A stretch of DNA of 64,000 nt from Pseudomonadota bacterium (GTDB lineage: Bacteria > Myxococcota_A > Polyangia > Polyangiales > Polyangiaceae): the NCBI GenBank assembly GCA_023428245.1, contig JAEYYX010000048.1, forward strand, positions 26,486 through 90,485, written 5' to 3'. The notes under the pieces are model-generated. The model did not search any database. It was not told the DNA's origin and saw only the letters and a list, made by a program, of their open reading frames with translations. Numbering within the stretch: position 1 is the stretch's first letter; each line of letters opens with the position of its first letter. Position numbers and translations under genes: made by a program. Of this stretch, positions 52,850 to 59,894 are shown piece by piece.

Positions 52850-53412
52850 ATCGACCCGCCTTCGTCCCCGTACTTCCTGACGCGCACATGCCTCCCTTGA
52901 CCGAACAGACTCTCGAGCAAGAGCTCAAGGCTCTTAGGGAAAAGAGCTACTACGAGATCCTCGGCGTCTCCGACGCGGCCAGTGCAGCGGAGATACAGGC
53001 CGCCTTCCATGAATTTTCCCGCCGGTTCCACCCCGACGCCCACCGGGGACAGCCGGAGTCCTTTCGCGACAAGTCCCGGGCCATCTTCGAGCGCGGCGCA
53101 GAGGCTTACGGGGTGCTCCGGGCGCCCCGTCGGCGCTCAGACTACGATTTGACCCTGGCGCGAGGGCGCGTCCGCCTGGACGACCCTGATAATGGGGCTG
53201 TACGTCCTACGGCCCAAAAATCCCTCGAGGACCTCTGCCTGACCAAAGGCGCCAAGTTGCTCGCGCGGCAAGCCACCCGGGCCATTTCTGAGGGCAAGGT
53301 GCGAGAGGCGCGGGATTTGACGCGGCGGGCCCTCTGGGCCGAGGGGAAGAACTCGGAACTCACCGAGAGGCTCCAGGCGCTGGAGGAGCTCGTAAAAATG
53401 GGTGCGAGCTGA
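52846..53412 (+). CDS. J-domain protein paired with the Hsp70
   Basis: A 188-residue protein with one J domain (residues ~35-105): SYYEILGVSDAASAAEIQAAF, the essential HPD as RFHPDAH, then AYGVLRAPRRRSDYD. No Gly/Phe or zinc-finger region, so it is a class C J protein. The C-terminal ~75 residues form a helical TPR-like segment. TTG 52846 overlaps the hsp70 stop; ATG 52888 is an alternative start that still includes the J domain. It presumably stimulates the ATPase of the upstream Hsp70. A 191-bp gap with no recognised feature separates it from the next gene. Confidence 0.9.
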   Translation: MNRPAFVPVLPDAHMPPLTEQTLEQELKALREKSYYEILGVSDAASAAEIQAAFHEFSRRFHPDAHRGQPESFRDKSRAIFERGAEAYGVLRAPRRRSDYDLTLARGRVRLDDPDNGAVRPTAQKSLEDLCLTKGAKLLARQATRAISEGKVREARDLTRRALWAEGKNSELTERLQALEELVKMGAS

Positions 53413-53603
53413 TTTTTCCGTCCGGATCCAGATCCGCCACCCCTGGAAAAGCCGCGGAACAATGGTAGAAGAAGGGGCCCTGGAAACGGGGATGGCTTTC
53501 GCGACGAAAAACTGCCAGATCGCACCGCCCACCGAAACGTCTTACCCGAATCAGAGTCGGCCTCCGCCGACCCGCAGACTCACCGGAACCTCGGAGAGCA
53601 CAC

Positions 53604-54911
53604 GTGAAGATCTCTTGTCCCTCATGCTCAGCTAAGTATTCGATTGCAGACGATAAGGTCCAAAATCGTCTCGCGAAGATCCGTTGCCGGAAGTGCGGCA
53701 CGTCCATTGTCATCGATGGGACCCAGACCCCACCGAGCGTCTACGCCGCGACCGAGGCGGGCGATGCAGCGCAAGCGCCTGCCGCCGCGACCGGGACGGT
53801 CTTCAGTGTGGACTTCGGCGAAGGCGACCAGAGGCAGCTCACGGTGGCCGAGCTCGTGGATGCGTACAACGCAGGCCAGGTGAACGCGGAGACCTACCTC
53901 TGGACGGAGGGTTACGCGGACTGGACGCCTCTTGGTCAAGTCGAAGAGGTCGTCAGCGCCATCAACAAGACTGCCGTCGTCGACTCGAACGCCGCCGCGG
54001 CCATGTCGACGGCGCCTTTCGAAGATCCGTTCCCCCAGCCTCCCCAGCGCAGCGGCGCGGATCTGTTCGGCGGTATCTCGACGGCAGGAAGCGAGCGCGA
54101 CTTCGCCACCAGCTCGGCGGCCCCGACGCCTGCTGCCGCGGCGAAAGCTTTCGCTAGCCCCGCACAAGCGAGCGCCGGAGCCTCCGGTGCACGGAACGAG
54201 AGTTCGGTTCTCTTCTCGCTCAGCGCTCTGACCTCCGGTTCTACCTCGTCGCGCCCGAGTGTCCCCGCTCCGAGCGCTCCGAACAATGATGACTCCGGCC
54301 TCATTGATTTGAAAGCGCTCACGGAAGCTGCTGCAGCCCAGGCGCGCCCCGCGCCCCACGTCGCAGCAGCTGTCGCTCCTGTAGCGCCCTTCGCCGCCCC
54401 CGCGCCCCTCGGCGCTCCTGTGCTTGCTCCCCTCGGCATGCCGGGAAGCCCCGGTGCCTCTGTCCCTCCGGCAAGGAAGGGCAACACCGGCTACTACATC
54501 ATCGGTGGCTCGATCATCGTCGCGGCCGCGGCGGTCGCCGCGCTCGTCACCTTGCTCAACAAAGAGCCCCCTCCGCCTCCGGTCCTGACCCAGGCTCCGG
54601 CTGTCGAGACCCCGCCCCCGGCCCCTTCTGCCGCAGCGCTCCCCGAGCAGCCCGAGACTCCCTCGTTGCCGCCGGCCACTGAGGAACCGAAGGCCGAGGA
54701 AACGTCAAAGGCAACGAGCACCGCCAAAAAGCCCACGACGACCAAGCCGGCCACGACCAAGACCACGTCGACGACGAGCAAGACCACGTCGAGTTCGAGC
54801 TCGTCCGACAAGCCGGCCGCGCCCGCGCCGAAGCCTGCCGCCTCGAGCGGTAGCAAGTGCAACTGCAAGGCAGGCGACCTCATGTGCGCCATGCGCTGCT
54901 CCAGCAAGTAA
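53604..54911 (+). CDS. Zinc-ribbon/GYF-domain membrane protein (GltJ/AgmX N-terminal type)
   Basis: A 435-residue single-pass protein. MJ0042-type zinc ribbon CPSC (C5, C8) and CRKC (C28, C31); a GYF_2 domain around residues 65-115 (DFGEGDQRQLTVAELVDAY, YLWTEGYADWTPLG); a ~180-residue Ala/Pro-rich linker; one transmembrane helix at ~295-316; and an external Pro/Thr/Ser-rich region ending in a Cys-rich knob (CNCKAGDLMCAMRC). The cytoplasmic ZnR-GYF module is that of GltJ/AgmX, which binds MglA-GTP in Myxococcus focal adhesions; the large periplasmic part of GltJ is missing. Start GTG 53604. Function in motility is inference. Confidence 0.85.
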   Translation: MKISCPSCSAKYSIADDKVQNRLAKIRCRKCGTSIVIDGTQTPPSVYAATEAGDAAQAPAAATGTVFSVDFGEGDQRQLTVAELVDAYNAGQVNAETYLWTEGYADWTPLGQVEEVVSAINKTAVVDSNAAAAMSTAPFEDPFPQPPQRSGADLFGGISTAGSERDFATSSAAPTPAAAAKAFASPAQASAGASGARNESSVLFSLSALTSGSTSSRPSVPAPSAPNNDDSGLIDLKALTEAAAAQARPAPHVAAAVAPVAPFAAPAPLGAPVLAPLGMPGSPGASVPPARKGNTGYYIIGGSIIVAAAAVAALVTLLNKEPPPPPVLTQAPAVETPPPAPSAAALPEQPETPSLPPATEEPKAEETSKATSTAKKPTTTKPATTKTTSTTSKTTSSSSSSDKPAAPAPKPAASSGSKCNCKAGDLMCAMRCSSK

Positions 54912-54962
54912 GAAATCGAGCGCGCTCCCCTTAAGGAGAACGCTCATCATCCACACACACCG

Positions 54963-54997
54963 AAACCCGAGCACGCCTCCCCGGCGTCCTCGGGTTC
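54963..54997 (+). terminator. Terminator-like hairpin after the zinc-ribbon/GYF gene
   Basis: AACCCGAG (54964-54971)/CTCGGGTT (54989-54996) with an internal GCC/GGC pairing, followed by CGCTTCTTT. Only a short T-run; probable terminator. Confidence 0.6.
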
Positions 54998-55096
54998 GCT
55001 TCTTTGCCCCCGGGCCCATCACGCATCCATCACAGTCAGAGTGCCCCGTCCGAGCCTTCGCCTCAGCTCCCAAGCTGCGGCCTGGGCCGGTGGGCG

Positions 55097-56206
55097 TCAG
55101 ACGCCCGGATACATGTAGCGAAGCCCCGGAACCTTCTTCACAATCGGCGCAACAGCCGCGCAGAGGGCATAGATCCCGAGCGTACAGAGAACCGAAAACC
55201 CGATCGTCCCGAAGCCAGTCATTTTATGGTAGGTCGGCGAGAGCGCGTCGAGGGCTACGACATGCGCCAAGAAGACGAAATAGGTGTGGCGAGCGATCGG
55301 AGCCAATCGCTTGATCCAACTCACCTGGGTCGACAGAAGTGCGGCCATGAGCAGCAGAGCGCCCGCCGTATGAGCGACCATACGGCTCTCTCCCCCCGTA
55401 AAGGGGCGCAGCGCCTCAGCCTTCTCAAAGTAGAACCACTCGACCAAACAAAATCCGAGGAAGGCGAACAACCCGTAGAAAGAGCGCGGCATGAACTCGG
55501 CTTCACGATTCGCCTCGCGCGCCTCACGCACCTTGTGGAAAAGGACGATGGCGGGCGTCGCGCTGAGCACTAAGGGGATCTCTTCAATCCAGCGGTCGAT
55601 CCTGTGCAAATGCCACGACAGCTCCCAGGGGCGATCGAGCGCAAAGAAGAAGATCCCGTCGAAGAGCGAGTACCAAAGGAGCGTGCTTAGGCCGAACAGC
55701 GTCGCGAGCGCCGGGATCGACATCTTGAGCAAGTAGCGAGTGACAAAGGACGCAAAGGTCCCGGAGAAAGCCGCGAACGGCAAGAACCAAAGGTGCCTCG
55801 CGGTGCCCGCGAAGGGTCCCCACCAAATCGTCATCTCGTGCCAGCTGCTCCCGACCGAGAGGCCGTAACGAATGTAGAGTCCACCGTAGAGGAGACTCCA
55901 GAGCACGTACGGCAACATGAGTCGCCGAAGGCGCAGCTTAATCACCGTGCTCATCGGCTCGAGGGGGCGCGCGATGCGACTCCTCACCGAAAAGAAGATG
56001 GCGAGCAGGATGTAATAGCTGGTTCCGAAGCGGCCGAGGGCCGCGGCGCCATAACTCTGCCCTTGGACCTCGGTGACGTGGGTCCAAATGACGCCGAGCG
56101 TGGCGAGCAAGCGAGCACTATCGAGCGCTTCATGCCGAATTCGACCGAGGGGCACGTGCCGAGCCTCCCCCGTATCGACTTTCATCTGCGGGCTGAGCAC
56201 GAACAC
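55097..56206 (-). CDS. Membrane acyltransferase 3 family protein
   Basis: A 369-residue integral membrane protein with about ten hydrophobic segments, of the OafA/acyltransferase-3 type. Family marks: LDSARLLATLGVIWTHV near the N-terminus (Arg and His of the RxxA..H motif) and the RHLWFLPFAAFSG loop (typical WFL/WYL element). These enzymes O-acylate surface sugars or peptidoglycan-related glycans; the substrate is unknown. The start is uncertain (ATG 56206 or the ATG seven codons in). Follows a lipoprotein gene by 36 bp on the same strand. Confidence 0.87.
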   Translation of the reverse strand: MFVLSPQMKVDTGEARHVPLGRIRHEALDSARLLATLGVIWTHVTEVQGQSYGAAALGRFGTSYYILLAIFFSVRSRIARPLEPMSTVIKLRLRRLMLPYVLWSLLYGGLYIRYGLSVGSSWHEMTIWWGPFAGTARHLWFLPFAAFSGTFASFVTRYLLKMSIPALATLFGLSTLLWYSLFDGIFFFALDRPWELSWHLHRIDRWIEEIPLVLSATPAIVLFHKVREAREANREAEFMPRSFYGLFAFLGFCLVEWFYFEKAEALRPFTGGESRMVAHTAGALLLMAALLSTQVSWIKRLAPIARHTYFVFLAHVVALDALSPTYHKMTGFGTIGFSVLCTLGIYALCAAVAPIVKKVPGLRYMYPGV

Positions 56207-56242
56207 AACGGAGAAGAAATCGGCCTCGGGGCGGAGGACGGA

Positions 56243-56758
56243 TCAGTAGTTGAACTCAAAGGTGCTCAGGGACTTGACCTTCTTCTTCCACGTCACCCCT
56301 TGCACCTGATTCCGGATGCACTGCTCTGCGGCGTCATTTTTCGGTGTGAGCGAGAGGTCCATGCCAACGACCCTGCCCTCCCAGATAGCAATGCGCAGCG
56401 TGAAGCGTTGATTCCCTTTGAGCTTGCAAGGCGCGTAGAGCTCAGAATTCACAATGGGCTCTGCGAGGACCTCCTGCTCGATCTCGATTCGATCGGTACC
56501 CTGGGCTGCGTCGATCGCTTGCTGAACGGTCATGCCCTCAGAAAACTCGGGGTCCCTCTGCGCTGGCGCAGGCTCGGGCTGAGGTTCGCGCTCGTCGGTC
56601 GCGGCAAATCCCGGACCGAGCCCGGAGCCCGCAGTGGGCTCGGACGGAGTCACAGTCGGAACCGGATCCTCGGGAGGCGGAACGTCCTTCGGCGAGCACC
56701 CAAATGACAGCGCGCCTAACAGCACCATGGTATCGACGCAGAGCAGAGATTTTCGCAT
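56243..56758 (-). CDS. Lipoprotein with TonB-like (AgmX/PglI-type) C-terminal domain
   Basis: A 171-residue lipoprotein: signal with lipobox ALSFGC near residue 21, Pro/Glu-rich linker to ~residue 75, then a ~95-residue domain with FTLRIAIWEGRVVGMDLSLTP, a conserved-looking Cys in EQCIRNQVQG and a final strand STFEFNY. This order (strand, Gly turn, strand, Cys, strand) resembles the C-terminal domain shared by myxobacterial AgmX/PglI-type proteins, related to TonB tails. It may interact with envelope complexes; its closeness to the GltJ-like gene at 53.6 kb is suggestive only. Confidence 0.72.
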   Translation of the reverse strand: MRKSLLCVDTMVLLGALSFGCSPKDVPPPEDPVPTVTPSEPTAGSGLGPGFAATDEREPQPEPAPAQRDPEFSEGMTVQQAIDAAQGTDRIEIEQEVLAEPIVNSELYAPCKLKGNQRFTLRIAIWEGRVVGMDLSLTPKNDAAEQCIRNQVQGVTWKKKVKSLSTFEFNY

Positions 56759-56870
56759 TTTCCCTCGCCCGAGCTCATAACCTCATCGCGCGGGGCCGAG
56801 CAAGGCGGAAAAGCCACTCCTGATCCGCGTCTGGCCCCGAAGTTCCGCAAAGCGTCTCCGAGTCCCCCCT

Positions 56871-57491
56871 ATGCCTCTTCGAAGAATCCCCCTGCTGCTT
56901 TCCTTACTCCTGCTCGTCAGCTGTGGGCGCCGGTCCGGCTCCGAGCGTCGCGGGGATGAGGCGGGACGCCCGCCTGCCCCGGCCGAGGCACCGGCTCCGG
57001 CTGGAATCGTCCTGGTAGACGGGAATGACGTGCTGCGCCTGGGAAAGGCAGAGGGCGGGAAAGGCTTCGTTGTCAACGTGTGGGCGAGCTGGTGCGGCCC
57101 CTGCAAACGGGAGTTTCCGATGTTGATCGGCCTCCGCGAGGCCTACAAAAAAGCCGGCATCGCCATCCTCTTCGTCTCGGTGGACGAGGAAGCGACGAGG
57201 GACGCGGCGATCCGTTTCGCGGAAGAACAGGGTCTCTTGGATACCATCCTGGTCGCGAAACCTCCCCTCGAGAGCCTGAAAGCGGCCCTGAACCCACGCT
57301 GGGCGGGCATGCTCCCGGCAACCTTCCTCTACGACGCCCAAGGCAAGCTCCGTTACTACTTCGGCGGCCCCGTTTACGAAAACGAGCTGAGCCCGGTCGT
57401 GTTCGGTCTCGCCCGCGGCGAACCCATCTCGGGCGAGGCGATCTTCGGCCTAGCCCCGGGTATGGACGGGCGCCCACCGGCCGAACATTGA
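56871..57491 (+). CDS. TlpA/ResA-like thioredoxin lipoprotein
   Basis: A 206-residue lipoprotein: lipobox LLLVSC near residue 18, then a thioredoxin fold with the redox motif NVWASWCGPCKREFPML (CGPC, ~residue 75) and the cis-Pro in GMLPATFLYD. TlpA/ResA proteins reduce or oxidise thiols in periplasmic proteins, for example apocytochromes. No cytochrome maturation genes are nearby, so the substrate is unknown. First gene of a plus-strand run. Confidence 0.92.
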   Translation: MPLRRIPLLLSLLLLVSCGRRSGSERRGDEAGRPPAPAEAPAPAGIVLVDGNDVLRLGKAEGGKGFVVNVWASWCGPCKREFPMLIGLREAYKKAGIAILFVSVDEEATRDAAIRFAEEQGLLDTILVAKPPLESLKAALNPRWAGMLPATFLYDAQGKLRYYFGGPVYENELSPVVFGLARGEPISGEAIFGLAPGMDGRPPAEH

Positions 57492-57536
57492 AGGGAAATT
57501 TTGCAGCCGAGGCAAAGCCCGCCTAAGGAAGGAGCC

Positions 57537-58346
57537 ATGCCCCCTTCCGTCTCTGCCCGTTTGCGTCGCTTCTGCCTGATCCTCGGGCTCGGTGCGGCGA
57601 CCGTGGCCTGCGGCCCCAAGCAGGTGGGCGACCCCGCCAAGGTGAGCCGCAGCGAGTACGACCTCGCGACCGACCTCTGGACGCGGCAGCGTGAGCCACG
57701 GCAGGCCCTCGAGCACGCTCTTCGCGCAGCCGAGCTTGACCGAGACAACGCCGACGCGGCGCACCTGGTCAGCCTGATCTACCTCGACTTCTGCCAGAAC
57801 AGCCGCATCGGCGAGTGCCGGCTGAGCGACGCAGAGCACTACGCACGACGGGCCATCCGAGCCCAAGCGGACCTCCTTCCCGCCCAGAACACCCTCGCCG
57901 TGATTCTGGTGCACCAGAAGCGCTACGATGAGGCCATCGCGATCCTCAAGCCGATCACGACGAATATCCTCTACGGAACCCCTGAAATTGCTTGGGGAAA
58001 TTTAGGTTGGGCTTACCTCGAGAAGGGGGACCTCACGCGAGCCATTTCGGCCCTGAATCGGGCCGTGGCTGCCGAACCGCTCTTTTGCGTGGGAAATTAT
58101 CGCCTCGGTTGCGCCTATCACCGGGCCGGACAGCTCGCCTCGGCGCGCGACTCCTTGGATCGTGCGCTCGAAACTCCGGCTCCCGGTTGCGCCGCGCTGC
58201 AAGACGCCTACTTCGAAAGGGCCCAGGTTCACCTCGAGCTCGGCGAGCGTGAGCAAGCGCGCGCTGACTACGATCGCTGCATCAGCTTGGACCGCCGCAG
58301 TCGGACCGGCGAGCGTTGTTCGACCCTGCTCGGAGCCCTCGACTGA
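57537..58346 (+). CDS. TPR lipoprotein, PilW/PilF/Tgl-like
   Basis: A 269-residue lipoprotein: lipobox ATVAC near residue 22, then helical TPR units (QALEHALRAAELDRDNADAA, AEHYARRAIRAQADLLPA, EIAWGNLGWAYLEKGDLTRAI, ARDSLDRALE). PilW/PilF and myxobacterial Tgl are TPR lipoproteins that assemble the type IV pilus secretin PilQ. The next gene encodes a RodZ-like protein, and pilF-rodZ neighbourhood is a known conserved order in proteobacteria, which supports the call. Start ATG 57537 has AAGGAAGGAG. Still, TPR lipoproteins have other roles too. Confidence 0.75.
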   Translation: MPPSVSARLRRFCLILGLGAATVACGPKQVGDPAKVSRSEYDLATDLWTRQREPRQALEHALRAAELDRDNADAAHLVSLIYLDFCQNSRIGECRLSDAEHYARRAIRAQADLLPAQNTLAVILVHQKRYDEAIAILKPITTNILYGTPEIAWGNLGWAYLEKGDLTRAISALNRAVAAEPLFCVGNYRLGCAYHRAGQLASARDSLDRALETPAPGCAALQDAYFERAQVHLELGEREQARADYDRCISLDRRSRTGERCSTLLGALD

Positions 58347-58569
58347 TCAGCGCCCCACCGAGTGCCCAGCGAGGGACCTGCCGGCCCGCCTCGGTGCTCT
58401 GGAGGGATCCGCCCGGGGCCTCTTCTGACCCGTCGGGGCCCCCCGCCCGAGACAGTGGAGGGCCATGGGACGATGTCCTGTTTTGCCCCAGATCCCCTTG
58501 GTTTCTCGAGGGTTCCCGGTAGGCTCGCCCGGTCCTCGATCGAGCGGAGGCGGGGACATTCTCTTCGAA

Positions 58570-59013
58570 ATGGGCACCATGCAGTCAGTCGGACGATTCC
58601 TACGCGAGAAGCGCGAGGAAAAGCGAATGAGCGTCGCCGAGGTCGCTCGTGCCACTCGAGTGCCCATCTCCAGCGTAGAGAGAATTGAAGGCGACCAGTT
58701 CGACGAGCTCCCTGCTGAGGTATTTGTTCGAGGGTTCCTGAAGTCGTACGCACGCGCGGTCGGCGTCGATGAAGATGAGGTGTTGGCTCTTTATACAGCG
58801 AGCCGACGGAGCGCATGGGTCACCCCACTCCCGCTTCCCTCAGCCGAGCCTGTCAAACGTCGCCAGGGAGTCGGCATGGCTGTGGCGTTTGTGCTCCTGC
58901 TCATCTTGTTCACCCTCGCGCTCAGCATCGTCCTCAAGCCGCGCCGTGGTGACATGCCGCAAGAGCTCTCGGAGCTCGAGTCACGGGACGCTCCGACAAC
59001 CATCCTGAGTTAG
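58570..59013 (+). CDS. RodZ-like HTH membrane protein, short form
   Basis: A 147-residue protein: N-terminal HTH_25 domain (VGRFLREKREEKRMSVAEVA, VPISSVERIEGDQFDELPAEVFVRGFLKSYARAVG) as in RodZ, which binds MreB and controls cell shape, then one transmembrane helix at ~residues 97-118 (GMAVAFVLLLILFTLALSIV). The periplasmic part is only ~28 residues, whereas canonical RodZ has a large one, so it is a minimal version. Upstream TPR lipoprotein and downstream recO (16 bp) are on the same strand. ATG 58579 is an alternative start. Confidence 0.82.
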   Translation: MGTMQSVGRFLREKREEKRMSVAEVARATRVPISSVERIEGDQFDELPAEVFVRGFLKSYARAVGVDEDEVLALYTASRRSAWVTPLPLPSAEPVKRRQGVGMAVAFVLLLILFTLALSIVLKPRRGDMPQELSELESRDAPTTILS

Positions 59014-59029
59014 TCGAAGAGGAGCCCCT

Positions 59030-59731
59030 GTGGCGGCGCACATCACTCAGGCTCATGCGATCCTCATCGGTCGCGTCGACTACGGTGAGGCAGATGTGAT
59101 TGCGCAGCTGTTCACCGATCGCCTCGGTCGAATCTCGGTCCTCGCACGCGGCGCTCGCCGAAGTCAGAAGAGATTCGGCGGAGCGCTTGAGCCGTTTCAC
59201 ACGCTCCGCGTCGGCCTGACCGCACCGGCGCGCGGCGAACTCTTTTCGCTCAAGGAGGCGGCGATCGTGCAGCCTCGCCTCTCGATCACCACGAGCCTCG
59301 AGCGCCTGGAAGCAGCCGCAGAAGGCCTCTCGTGGCTCAAGCGCTCGACCCTGCCGACGAACCCCGAGCTCTCGCTCTTCAAGCGCGCAGAGACCTTTCT
59401 CGACGTTCTCGCCGGCGAGAGTCCCCGCTTCCAGAGCGAGCTCTCCTCCTTTGGGTTCCATCTCCTCGACAGCCTCGGCTTCGGACTTAACTTCAGCTCC
59501 TGCGTCTCCTGCGACAAGGAGTGCCCCGAGGGCAAAGCCGCCTGGCTCCATCCGGCGCGAGGAGGCATCATCTGCGTCGAGTGTGGCGGAGGCCCGATCC
59601 GTCTGCCCGCCGACCTCCGCACCTGGCTAGCGCGGCGCGAGGAGAGCCCCGAAAGGCCCGTGAGCGAATCCGACGACGCGCTCCTCCTGCGCATCGTCGA
59701 GCGCGCCCTCGAAGCGCACACGGGGGTCTAG
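59030..59731 (+). CDS. recO: DNA repair protein RecO
   Basis: RecO anneals single strands and loads RecA in the RecFOR pathway. 233 residues: N-terminal OB fold with AILIGRVDYGEADVIAQLFT and LARGARRSQKRFGGALEPF (family signature), and a C-terminal domain with a four-Cys zinc site CVSCDKEC...CVEC. Start GTG 59030 with GAGGAG upstream. The structured repeat copy B lies 24 nt after its stop codon. Confidence 0.95.
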   Translation: MAAHITQAHAILIGRVDYGEADVIAQLFTDRLGRISVLARGARRSQKRFGGALEPFHTLRVGLTAPARGELFSLKEAAIVQPRLSITTSLERLEAAAEGLSWLKRSTLPTNPELSLFKRAETFLDVLAGESPRFQSELSSFGFHLLDSLGFGLNFSSCVSCDKECPEGKAAWLHPARGGIICVECGGGPIRLPADLRTWLARREESPERPVSESDDALLLRIVERALEAHTGV

Positions 59732-59755
59732 GGGGATTTTGCGATGCAATTTTAG

Positions 59756-59858
59756 AGCGCATCTCAAAAAGTGAGTTGCGCACAAACACGCCGGGAACAG
59801 CCCGAGCAGATCTCAGGAAAATACGGCGAAAGCTGTGGCCCTTTCGAGACGTGTTCTA
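59756..59858 (+). repeat. Structured intergenic repeat, copy B
   Basis: Second copy of the element at 12142-12244, same length and strand, in the recO-murJ gap. Hairpin 1: GCGCATCTCA (59757-59766)/TGAGTTGCGC (59772-59781), one T-T mismatch. Outer stem AACACG (59785-59790)/CGTGTT (59850-59855); an extra CGGG/CCCG hairpin (59792-59804); middle TCTC (59811-59814)/GAGA (59846-59849); inner TACGGC (59822-59827)/GCTGTG (59832-59837) with a GAAA tetraloop. The C-to-T change at the inner-stem base keeps pairing (G-U). It ends 36 nt before the murJ ATG, so it could be part of the murJ leader or the recO 3' UTR. Confidence 0.75.
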
Positions 59859-59894
59859 GTTCTCACACACCCCGTGATACGAGGCCCCATCCGA

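Noticed and set aside
51478..53043. 521-codon minus-strand frame opposite hsp70
   Set aside because: Antisense of the Pro/Ser-rich insert and of conserved Hsp70 motifs; low complexity.
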